Below, piece after piece: positions 1 to 5,578 of a DNA stretch of 5,578 nt (its first letter is position 1; every line of letters begins with the position of its first letter). Below the pieces are notes generated by a model, which saw only the letters and a program-made list of their open reading frames with translations, was not told the origin of the DNA and made no database searches. Made by a program: the position numbers and the translations under genes. The stretch is from NCBI GenBank assembly GCA_026398285.1, contig JAPLTI010000324.1, positions 1-5,578 on the forward strand. The letters are read 5' to 3'. Source of the stretch: Verrucomicrobiota bacterium. GTDB taxonomy: Bacteria; Verrucomicrobiota; Verrucomicrobiia; Chthoniobacterales; Terrimicrobiaceae.

Positions 1-609
1 GTTGGAGTTCATATCGCCCAGTCCATCTACATTCAAAGCCTCTCCTTCAATATAGTTCTGAATGATCATATGGGGTGCATAGTCAAAAAACACTTCCATC
101 TCCTTAATATTTCTTGCTATAAATGTGTTATGGCTACCGAATCCGAATCTAGGTTTTATAATCAGCGGAAAATGAAAAATCCCTTTCTCGAGTAATTCTT
201 TTGAATCCTGCAGGGATGCCGATGTGTGCGGTGAAGGCACTCCAATATCATTCATATAGTTCCATGTTTTGAGTTTATCGAATGATAAATCTGCTGCTGT
301 ATGTGACGGAATCACCGGTAAGACTCCGGCCTCGAAAAACCAATTTCGATAAAGCGATAGTTTATGAACATCCGGGTCGAAAAATGATAGGAGTGCGCGA
401 ACATCATATTTCTGGCACACATCAAGTAACGCAGGAATATAATCATCGCTGGAAATGGGAGGAAGAACGGCCGCATAGTCGCACGCTGAAAAACCTGGAG
501 TCCAATGGGTGTTGCTGGTTCCAATGATCTTGCTTCGGCTATCTAGTTCATTGCGGAAGAAATCCGCTAAATACCCTCTCTTTCCAATACATGAAAGCAA
601 TATGTTCAT
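1..609 (-). CDS. ATP-grasp ligase, carbamoyl-phosphate-synthase-like (C-terminus cut off by window edge)
   Basis: The reading frame is open from an ATG at 609-607 to the left edge, giving 203 residues with no stop. The N-terminus (MNILLSCIGKRGYLADFF) resembles the pre-ATP-grasp Rossmann-like start of CarB/PylC-like ligases. Residues 111-129 contain a DK..W.YMNDIGVPSPHT segment typical just before the ATP-grasp fold. Residues 147-163 (FPLIIKPRFGFGSHNTF) form the Lys- and Gly-rich ATP-binding loop, with Lys152 as the probable phosphate contact. Residues 182-199 (IIQNYIEGEALNVDGLGD) match the family's 'Q-x-Y-I-x-G-E' strand. The metal-binding C-terminal part lies outside the window. Such enzymes join a carboxylate to an amine or thiol through an acyl phosphate; the substrate cannot be read from this sequence. 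The gene starts 13 bp after the FkbM methyltransferase stop, so the two are probably cotranscribed. Only a weak GAGA lies upstream of the start. Confidence 0.86.
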   Translation of the reverse strand, partial: MNILLSCIGKRGYLADFFRNELDSRSKIIGTSNTHWTPGFSACDYAAVLPPISSDDYIPALLDVCQKYDVRALLSFFDPDVHKLSLYRNWFFEAGVLPVIPSHTAADLSFDKLKTWNYMNDIGVPSPHTSASLQDSKELLEKGIFHFPLIIKPRFGFGSHNTFIARNIKEMEVFFDYAPHMIIQNYIEGEALNVDGLGDMNSN

Positions 610-622
610 GGATAAAAGATTC

Positions 623-1303
623 TCAATATGTCGAAATGAGCTGGCACAAGGCGCTTTGCTTTTTTGCAAACGCTATTTCAGCCAACCAAAGCGCATTGTG
701 TTTTTGCGTTCTATTTAAATCAGTAATATCAAAGACCACAAAGCCTCTTTCACTCATTTCACGAACCACATCGGCCATCGTATTTTTAAAAAACTTGTTC
801 ATGACAGCAGCCTCCATCAATACGACTTCCGCATTCGCGATAGTTGATTCCGCACCTTTGAGCACCTCGAGATCCCATCCCTCAGCATCAATCTTAACTA
901 ATTCAGGCCGAGGAAGGCCGAGGGTTGGCAAGAATTCATCCAGTGTGACAACAGGTGCTTTAACCTGGCGCACTCCGAAGGCTTTAGCCTGCTCGGCAGT
1001 AAAAGAAAAGCTAAAGCTATCGTCACGATCCGAAGTTGTTAAGTCCATCATGCCTGAGCTTGCGCCGACCCCTTTTGCATGAAATTTGATTTTTGGATTC
1101 TTAAGGAGATCCGTGAAACTCGCGGAAAGATACGCCTGGGGCTCGAATAGCGAATAATACGCATCAGGAAAATATTGCAGCGCATTTCGCGTCCATGTTC
1201 CTCGATTGGCACCGACATCAACAATGTGTTTAGGGTCAAATCCAAGATTTTTAATGCACTGAAAAAACTGCGCTTGGAGGTAAGGTGCAAGGTTGGGTAG
1301 CAT
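623..1303 (-). CDS. FkbM-family SAM-dependent methyltransferase
   Basis: This 226-residue protein is close to the usual size of an FkbM (Methyltransf_21) domain. Residues 27-38 (IVDVGANRGTWT) are SAM-binding motif I, and Glu54 in LFEPQ is the acidic residue expected after strand 2. Residues 119-124 (VTLDEF) and 137-151 (KIDAEGWDLEVLKGA) are the two most characteristic FkbM blocks. The family O-methylates small molecules and sugars and is common in polysaccharide and antibiotic clusters; the acceptor here is unknown. No signal peptide or membrane segment is visible, so it is probably cytoplasmic. The ATG at 1303 is the first ATG after an in-frame TAA at 1316-1318, so the protein cannot be much longer. 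There is no recognisable Shine-Dalgarno sequence and the leader is very AT-rich. The ATP-grasp gene follows after 13 bp. Confidence 0.93.
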   Translation of the reverse strand: MLPNLAPYLQAQFFQCIKNLGFDPKHIVDVGANRGTWTRNALQYFPDAYYSLFEPQAYLSASFTDLLKNPKIKFHAKGVGASSGMMDLTTSDRDDSFSFSFTAEQAKAFGVRQVKAPVVTLDEFLPTLGLPRPELVKIDAEGWDLEVLKGAESTIANAEVVLMEAAVMNKFFKNTMADVVREMSERGFVVFDITDLNRTQKHNALWLAEIAFAKKQSALCQLISTY

Positions 1304-1351
1304 AAGGTGTATTTTTTAATTAATTTTGAATTTTGGAGCTTATTAAAATCA

Positions 1352-1379
1352 ATATTAAATTTCAAAAAGTAACTGTCAA
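1352..1379 (-). promoter_or_regulatory. Candidate sigma70-type promoter for the FkbM/ATP-grasp unit
   Basis: Read on the minus strand, a perfect TTGACA (1379-1374) is followed by a 16-bp spacer and TAATAT (1357-1352), which matches TATAAT at four of six positions. The surrounding DNA is strongly AT-rich. A transcript starting a few bases downstream would have a leader of roughly 40 nt before the methyltransferase ATG at 1303. Hexamers like these can arise by chance in AT-rich DNA, but position and strand fit. Confidence 0.4.
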
Positions 1380-1395
1380 TATTATAAGCAAGCAA

Positions 1396-1746
1396 TGGTT
1401 TTCTGATTGTTATTTTATAACAAGCCTGGGCAGCGAATTAAGAGCACTGGAGCAAAAAGAAAGCCGTAAGGCTGATATACTGAAAGGCATAAAAAGTAAT
1501 CGGTGAAGGGTTGCTGGTGACGGGCGAGAAAAACAAAATGCGAAATATGCGAAATAGTTAAGTGCATTGCCAATTGACTTAATGCGCAGCATTTTTCATG
1601 CCGAAAGCAATCCGCCTTCGCGCTGCGCGACTCCGGCGTGACATGGTTAAAAGAAGAAGACACCAACTGGTAACGGGTAGGTAGATTCTCTCACAGCACT
1701 GCTCGGCCAACTGGTTTACATATAAATCTGATTATGAAGTATTTTT
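1396..1746. other. Intergenic stretch with no supported gene
   Basis: About 350 bp lie between the FkbM promoter region and the 98-residue reading frame. Short minus-strand frames exist (for example within 1410-1666), but their translations show no domain pattern and no ribosome-binding site, so I do not call them. The stretch contains a perfect tandem 9-mer (ATGCGAAAT twice, 1538-1555), a 9-mer CCAACTGGT repeated at 1663-1671 and 1707-1715, and small inverted repeats: AGCC-GTAA-GGCT near 1472 and TCGCG-CTG-CGCGA at 1618-1630. None is followed by a T run, so none makes a convincing terminator. No transposase fragment or terminal repeats were recognised. Confidence 0.5.
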
Positions 1747-2043
1747 TTAAATGGAGGCAAATACAGGTGGAATTTCCCTGACAACCGCCCGAAGGCTGAG
1801 GTTTCTTTTTCGCAAATCTCGATCCAGTTCTACATCGCTGGAATGTGAACCAAGCACCTCTTTAATGGTTTCTTGATTCTCCAGGAACCTGTGATGGTAA
1901 GGATGCTTGGAATCGCTCCAGGGCGCGAGAATTCTTTGGCGCACCGATGGGTTTTTCCAAAGCAAACGGCCATACTCAAATCGAGCAATATCTTTGTAAA
2001 CAGGATACTTGCCCCAAGGACTCATGGAAGTTGACGGGCGCAT
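1747..2043 (-). CDS. Hypothetical 98-residue protein, possibly a gene remnant
   Basis: I do not recognise this protein. From the ATG at 2043 it runs 98 residues to a TAA. The composition looks like a soluble folded protein, rich in aromatic and charged residues (for example KDIARFEYGRLLW and APWSDSKHPYHHRFL), with no low-complexity or membrane-like segment, and codon use resembles the neighbouring glycosyltransferase gene. The frame stays open upstream to an in-frame TGA at 2107-2109 without another ATG, so a start at 2043, or at the internal ATG at 2025, is uncertain; neither has a Shine-Dalgarno sequence. It follows the glycosyltransferase stop by 73 bp on the same strand and could be cotranscribed. 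It may be a small real gene, or the C-terminal remnant of a larger gene that has lost its 5' part. Confidence 0.5.
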   Translation of the reverse strand: MRPSTSMSPWGKYPVYKDIARFEYGRLLWKNPSVRQRILAPWSDSKHPYHHRFLENQETIKEVLGSHSSDVELDRDLRKRNLSLRAVVREIPPVFASI

Positions 2044-2116
2044 TGTGCATGGAGTGAGGAGCAGTGGAAAAGCTGAAAGACTTAAAATTGAAGGCCGTGG
2101 TGGACATCACAAAGTC

Positions 2117-3124
2117 CTATGCCCCGCAAGGCATAACGCGCAGCAATCTTCGTGCGCAGGCAATAGGACTGTAGTGCTCCAATGCCCATTCGCGACCGCT
2201 ATGAGCAATTTCGGCCCAGCGGGAGCGGGAATCCATGAAGCGATCCACGGAGCCCACTGGATCGGCCATGTCGATCGGGATATAGTGTTTCCACGGCACA
2301 GGCATTTCCGGCAAGAGAAAGCCATATTTCTCAAAATCCAGATGGAATGTCAGGCAGCCGGCCGCTAAGGATTCCCAGAAGCGCCAACTATCCCAGCGCA
2401 CAACAACCAATGGGCTTTTATATTCCGATCGCTCAAGAATGTATTTATAGCCTTCGTTTTGAGCAAAATAAGCATTAGAAGACTGGTCTACACTGATAGC
2501 TCCACCGTAGGCCAAGCAGGCAGTTACACCCAGTAGCCTTTCAAAATGGTCGGACCCAATGGAGCGATCCACAGGCAAATATTTCTCAAGCACTTCGACG
2601 AAGGAGAGGTCTAGAAAGTTTCGCACATCTTGGTTACCGGAAGGGCGAAAATTTCGCAGGACTCCAAAACGCCGCTCTTCAAATGGCGGAATGTTTTTTG
2701 TCTTCTCCAAAATTTCCTCCGAGATGCCAAAAGCCCATGGCTGGCGGTTTCCTGCAAGTTTGAGAAATTTATTTTCGTGAGTCATCAGACTCGGGAAACC
2801 CGCACCCGGAAAGATAATCCCGTTTGTATCCGACATGCTGAGCAGAATTTTTTCCTTTCGTGGAAACTTTTCGACAAATGGCAACATAGGGCCTTTGGCA
2901 CTGCGCTCGGTTATGTTAAAAACATATAAATCATAAGCGACCGGATCAAATCCCCTCACCTGCATGTCAGGAATAGGACAGTTGGAAAATGCGGGAACTC
3001 CCAATGAACGCAAACCTTGCATGAGGCACAGCGTGGCGTAATGGAGTCGACTGAAAGGCTGATCGTGGACGGCAAAGAAGATGCCGTTTTTCAAACTCTC
3101 TGGAGATGGAGGCGCGATTGTCAT
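2117..3124 (-). CDS. GT-B-like glycosyltransferase, CgeB/Glyco_trans_1_2-like C-terminus
   Basis: With the ATG at 3124 the protein is 335 residues. The C-terminal half carries the recognisable signal. Residues 243-267 (R-WDSWRFWESLAAGCLTF-HLD..KYG) resemble the donor-nucleotide site of GT-B enzymes, where 'FWESLAAGC' corresponds to the 'E-A-L-A-x-G' block with Glu251 likely contacting the sugar nucleotide. Residues 303-327 (WAEIAHSGREWALEHYSPIACARRL) match the closing helix common to GT4-like and CgeB-like families. The N-terminal half (VHDQPFSRLHYATLCLMQGLRSLG, residues 19-42) fits an acceptor-side Rossmann domain. Donor and acceptor are unknown. The frame extends upstream through ATGs at 3184 and 3238 and a TTG at 3259. 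I chose 3124 because the N-terminal extension looks non-conserved and would overlap the divergent gene's start region. No Shine-Dalgarno sequence helps decide. Confidence 0.8.
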   Translation of the reverse strand: MTIAPPSPESLKNGIFFAVHDQPFSRLHYATLCLMQGLRSLGVPAFSNCPIPDMQVRGFDPVAYDLYVFNITERSAKGPMLPFVEKFPRKEKILLSMSDTNGIIFPGAGFPSLMTHENKFLKLAGNRQPWAFGISEEILEKTKNIPPFEERRFGVLRNFRPSGNQDVRNFLDLSFVEVLEKYLPVDRSIGSDHFERLLGVTACLAYGGAISVDQSSNAYFAQNEGYKYILERSEYKSPLVVVRWDSWRFWESLAAGCLTFHLDFEKYGFLLPEMPVPWKHYIPIDMADPVGSVDRFMDSRSRWAEIAHSGREWALEHYSPIACARRLLRVMPCGA

Positions 3125-3236
3125 CGCGTGTGAGCGAACGGTCTGCTTACAAGCTGTGACCGATTGAGACGAGATAAAAACCATCGTGCATTTTTGAGTG
3201 CCATGCAGCAAACTTGGCAAGTTTGACCCACAGCGC
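3125..3236. promoter_or_regulatory. Divergent intergenic control region
   Basis: This 112-bp gap separates two divergently transcribed glycosyltransferase genes, so promoters for both should lie here or inside the gene starts. I found no pair of -35/-10 hexamers good enough to name on either strand. Neither gene has a clear Shine-Dalgarno sequence. The assignment rests on gene orientation and on the chosen starts (3124 minus, 3237 plus). Confidence 0.45.
3209..3225. repeat. 7-bp inverted repeat upstream of the GT41 gene
   Basis: CAAACTT-GGC-AAGTTTG is a perfect 7-bp inverted repeat with a 3-base centre. It ends 11 bp before the ATG at 3237 and lies in the shared divergent control region. It could be a dimeric repressor site or a small hairpin in the mRNA leader that affects translation. 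Both readings are inference from position and symmetry. If translation instead begins at the GTG at 3198, the repeat falls inside the coding sequence. Confidence 0.35.
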
Positions 3237-5213
3237 ATGAACCACAAACAAAGAACCAATCTTCTTGAGGAAGCATTGTCGCTTCACCAAGCCCACCAGC
3301 ACGACGAGGCGGAACGGATTTATGCCAAGGTGCGACGCGAGCGCCCGAAGGATTTCGATGCTTGGTATCTCTCGGGGGCGATGGCGTTTCAGCGCGGAGG
3401 GCACTTGGAGGAGTCTGTGGAACTTTTGCAAAAGGCGCGGAAACTCAATGCGGACTCGGTAGAGTGCAGGATGTTTCTCGGCATGGCGCTGGCGGATCTC
3501 GGTCGCCATGCCGAGGCGGAACCGCACCTCGTCCGCGCTCTCAAGAAAATCCCACACATGGCGGAAATGTGGGAAAACCTGGCACGCTGTCAAAGGGCGC
3601 TGGGGCTGCCTCATGAGGCTCTGGAATCCCTTGGGAAGTTCGCTCAGATCCAGCCTACAAATGCCACCGCCCACGAACTTCTTGGCGAGCTTGCGGCCGT
3701 AGTGAATGGTTGTGCGTCTGCCGAACCGCACTTCCGCAAAGCCACAGAGATCGATCCCGGCATGGCCATTGCCTGGAGCAACCTCGGCCTTTCCCTGCTC
3801 GAAAAGACCGGCCACATCGTCGAAGGCATGGAGTGTCTCGACAAGGCGCTTCAACTCGATCCCTTCCTCGTCGCCGCCTCGAGCGCGCGCGCGCTGGGCC
3901 TGCAGCGGCTTTACAAAACCGAGGAGTCGCTCGATCTGCACAATTCGATTCTGTGGATGGAGCCGCAAAACGCCCGCGTGCTCAGCGCCCGCAACATGCT
4001 GCTCAACTACCTGCCACGCCAAGATCGCCAGAGTGTTTTCGAGGCGCACAAGGAATTTGGAGCGCTCTTCGCGAAGGACGAATTTCAGGTTTTTTTTAAT
4101 CCGCAAGAGCCCGATAAAAAACTCCGCGTCGGATTTATTTCGCCAGATTTGCGGTATCACTCGGTTGCGTTCTTTCTTAAGCCACTGCTCGAAAATCTCG
4201 ACCCTTCGCGCGTGCAGACGCTGCTTTACCATTGCCACCACACCGAGGACAGCACCAGCGCCGTGCTGCGGAAGCTGGCGAGCAAATGGACGAATCTCAA
4301 TGGCGTGGAAGATGACGCCGCCGCCACTCTCATTCAGCGTGACGCGCCCGACATTCTCATCGACCTCGCAGGCCACTCCGCCATGAACCGCCTGCCGCTC
4401 CTCGCCCGGGGCCTCGCTCCGGTGCAGATCTCCTACCTCGGCTACCCAAATACAACGGGCGTGCCAACCATCACCCACCGCCTCGTCGATGAAATCACCG
4501 ACCCCTGCGGCGAGGCGGATGCGTTCGCCACTGAGAAGCTCATTCGCTTTTCGCCATGCGCGTGGACCTACGAAGCGCCCGGCGATGCCCCCTCGCCCGC
4601 CATGCCGGATGAAAGCTCGCCCGTCACCTTTGGATCCTTCAACAATTTCCTGAAAGTCACCGACGAAACCCTGGCCGTTTGGGCAAAAATTTTGGATCAG
4701 GTGCCAAACTCCCGCCTCTTCATCAAGAGCGTGTATTTGGACGATCCCGAAGTTAGAAAAAATGTCCTCGAGCGCATCACTGCCGCTGGCATTAGCGAAG
4801 ATCGCGTGGAAATTACCGGCTTCTTTGCCGCCACCCAAGACCACCTCGCCGCCTACAACCGCGTGAATGTCGCCTTGGACACCTTCCCCTACAATGGCAC
4901 CACCACGACCTGCGAGGCGCTCTGGATGGGCATTCCCGTAGTCTCACTCATCGGAGACCGCCATGCAGCTCGCGTTGGGCTATCCCTGCTCACCGCCGTA
5001 GGCCATCCGGAATGGGCTGCTGAAAACGAGGAAGCCTACATTGAAAAGGCAGTCGCTCTCGCGCAAGACCGTGCCCTCCGCAGCCAACTCCGCGAGTCCC
5101 TTCGCAGCAAAGTCGCCGGAAGCATCCTCTGCGACCACGCGGGACAGGCTTTACGCTTTGAAACTGCTCTGCGCGAGATTTGGGCCGAGTGGTGTCAGAG
5201 TCAGCAAAGCTAA
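3237..5213 (+). CDS. TPR-repeat O-GlcNAc transferase (SPINDLY/OGT-type, GT41)
   Basis: The protein is 658 residues from the ATG at 3237. Residues 5-245 hold about seven TPR-like units of about 34 residues, with repeated A/G/A helix-packing positions and closing D/N-P turns (for example KATEIDP, KALQLDP). Residues 295-650 are a GT41 catalytic domain: LRVGFISPDLRYHSVAFF (296-313, His308 aligning with the conserved OGT active-site His), DLAGHSAMNRLPLLARGLAP (376-395), ISYLGYPNTTG (398-408), FGSFNNFLKVTDETLAVW (465-482, Lys473 at the UDP-contacting Lys position) and LDTFPYNGTTTTCEALWMG (547-565). Family enzymes transfer GlcNAc, or in some relatives fucose, to Ser/Thr of proteins selected by the TPRs; bacterial members often have unknown acceptors. 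No signal peptide is seen, suggesting cytoplasmic action. A GTG at 3198 would add 13 residues, but the ATG gives a typical TPR N-terminus. Unlike its left neighbours the gene is GC-rich with mostly G/C third positions. It carries a T8 run at the domain junction. Confidence 0.95.
   Translation: MNHKQRTNLLEEALSLHQAHQHDEAERIYAKVRRERPKDFDAWYLSGAMAFQRGGHLEESVELLQKARKLNADSVECRMFLGMALADLGRHAEAEPHLVRALKKIPHMAEMWENLARCQRALGLPHEALESLGKFAQIQPTNATAHELLGELAAVVNGCASAEPHFRKATEIDPGMAIAWSNLGLSLLEKTGHIVEGMECLDKALQLDPFLVAASSARALGLQRLYKTEESLDLHNSILWMEPQNARVLSARNMLLNYLPRQDRQSVFEAHKEFGALFAKDEFQVFFNPQEPDKKLRVGFISPDLRYHSVAFFLKPLLENLDPSRVQTLLYHCHHTEDSTSAVLRKLASKWTNLNGVEDDAAATLIQRDAPDILIDLAGHSAMNRLPLLARGLAPVQISYLGYPNTTGVPTITHRLVDEITDPCGEADAFATEKLIRFSPCAWTYEAPGDAPSPAMPDESSPVTFGSFNNFLKVTDETLAVWAKILDQVPNSRLFIKSVYLDDPEVRKNVLERITAAGISEDRVEITGFFAATQDHLAAYNRVNVALDTFPYNGTTTTCEALWMGIPVVSLIGDRHAARVGLSLLTAVGHPEWAAENEEAYIEKAVALAQDRALRSQLRESLRSKVAGSILCDHAGQALRFETALREIWAEWCQSQQS
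4090..4097 (+). repeat. T8 homopolymer at the TPR/GT41 junction
   Basis: Eight consecutive T bases encode the end of Val285 plus Phe286 and Phe287 in the linker between the TPR array and the catalytic domain. The following bases are AATCC. Gain of one T would read GTT TTT TTT TAA, an immediate stop. Loss of one T would shift into a frame that is open to about 4386 but lacks GT41 motifs. The run stands out in an otherwise GC-rich gene. That it is functional is inference. Confidence 0.9.
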
Positions 5214-5352
5214 GCTCAGATAAGCTGGCTACTGCCCATTCGCTTCCTCATCACGAGGAGTATATCCGTTTTGCCCAGAAAGCCACGGCCACTCAAAGTT
5301 CAATAGCGATCCACAGCCATCCCATAGAGGAAAAAATTGACCCTGAAGGAGA

Positions 5353-5419
5353 GATGGACGGGGTGTTTGAAACCTGCCACTTGGCAGGCTATGAAAAAAC
5401 CAAAACACCCCCGTCCATC
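5353..5419. terminator. Nested inverted repeat between convergent genes, possible bidirectional terminator
   Basis: The outer arms are GATGGACGGGGTGTTT (5353-5368) and AAACACCCCCGTCCATC (5403-5419), a 16-bp stem with one bulged C (five Cs opposite four Gs). Inside sits a second perfect stem, CCTGCC-ACTT-GGCAGG (5373-5388). The element lies 139 bp after the GT41 stop and about 40 bp after the end of the converging right-edge gene, the usual place for a shared terminator. No T run directly follows the outer stem on either strand; a T6 occurs about 20 nt beyond it for minus-strand transcription. It may instead be a palindromic repeat element. The rest of 5214-5458 shows no gene I can support. 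Confidence 0.45.
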
Positions 5420-5458
5420 GGCTGCAAAGTTCAGCGGCAGGGCGTTTGGCTGGACTAT

Positions 5459-5578
5459 TCATAGAGCGGGACGGGAGTTGAGGATGAGGTTGAGTGCTTC
5501 TCTGCGGTGGCGGTGGTATAATTCGAAGAAGGCGGAAAGAGGTTCTCCTTGTTTGAAGGGAATGATGGCAAGCAGGGC
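5459..5578 (-). CDS. C-terminal end of an unidentified protein (5' part outside window)
   Basis: From the right edge, a minus-strand frame of 39 residues runs to a TGA at 5461-5459. It reads like a genuine helical C-terminus (IIPFKQGEPLSAFFELYHRH, then a short charged and hydrophobic tail ending SRPAL). Its codons strongly favour C at third positions (CTC, ATC, GCC, CGC, AAC, TTC), matching the style of the neighbouring GT41 gene and unlike random DNA. It converges on that gene across a 245-bp gap holding a large inverted repeat, which fits an end-to-end gene arrangement. Too little is visible to name a family. Confidence 0.6.
   Translation of the reverse strand, partial: ALLAIIPFKQGEPLSAFFELYHRHRREALNLILNSRPAL

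Noticed and set aside
282..718. Short plus-strand frames across the ATP-grasp gene
   Set aside because: The minus strand carries a continuous 203-residue frame with ATP-grasp motifs; the plus frames are shadows.
591..1082. Plus-strand frame of 163 codons opposite the FkbM gene
   Set aside because: It lies antisense to a gene with unmistakable FkbM motifs, and its Ser/Thr-rich translation has no family pattern.
1618..1630. TCGCG-CTG-CGCGA hairpin as a terminator for the middle block
   Set aside because: The stem is only 5 bp and no T run follows it on either strand.
1410..1666. Two short minus-strand frames in the gene-free stretch
   Set aside because: The translations are Cys/His/Phe-rich with no domain pattern, no ribosome-binding site, and they overlap each other in different frames.
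3125..3259. 45-residue N-terminal extension of the minus-strand glycosyltransferase (TTG at 3259, ATGs at 3238 and 3184)
   Set aside because: The extension looks like translated intergenic sequence and would run through the start of the divergent GT41 gene. The ATG at 3124 gives a clean N-terminus.
3147..4844. Long minus-strand open frame (565 codons) antisense to the GT41 gene
   Set aside because: It is the mirror of a GC-rich gene with strong codon bias. The translation shows no domain, while the plus strand has clear TPR and GT41 motifs.
5180..5464. Overlapping frames on both strands in the convergent gap (plus 5180-5464, minus 5229-5462)
   Set aside because: Both run through the large inverted repeat, have no start signal, and show no recognisable protein pattern.

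Overview
This looks like a bacterial chromosomal window from a surface-glycan or protein-glycosylation locus. No phage, plasmid, CRISPR, rRNA or tRNA signal was found. None of the chosen starts has a strong Shine-Dalgarno sequence, and GC content is uneven: the left third is AT-richer, and the large gene on the right is GC-rich with mostly G/C third positions. A TPR/SPINDLY-type O-GlcNAc transferase homologue next to FkbM and ATP-grasp genes occurs in several phyla, including Verrucomicrobiota, Planctomycetota and Proteobacteria. The weak ribosome-binding sites lean slightly towards the first two, but the sequence does not settle the taxon.

Left block (1-1303, minus strand): an FkbM-family methyltransferase is followed 13 bp later by an ATP-grasp ligase that runs off the left edge. 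They look like one transcription unit. A candidate sigma70-type promoter (perfect TTGACA, 16-bp spacer, TAATAT) lies in a very AT-rich stretch just upstream. The next roughly 350 bp (1396-1746) hold no gene I can support.

Middle block (1747-3124, minus strand): a GT-B-like glycosyltransferase resembling the CgeB/Glyco_trans_1_2 group is followed by an unrecognised 98-residue reading frame. A 112-bp intergenic region separates the glycosyltransferase from the divergent gene on its right.

Right block (3237-5578): a plus-strand gene encodes seven TPR-like repeats fused to a GT41 (O-GlcNAc transferase/SPINDLY) catalytic domain. It faces the C-terminal end of an unidentified minus-strand gene at the right edge. 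The convergent gap holds a nested inverted repeat that may act as a two-way terminator.

Taken together, two glycosyltransferases, a methyltransferase and an ATP-grasp ligase suggest a locus that builds or decorates a glycan, possibly on protein acceptors bound by the TPR domain. The most unusual single detail is a T8 run at the TPR/catalytic junction of the GT41 gene. Gain of one T there would place a stop codon immediately after the TPR half.
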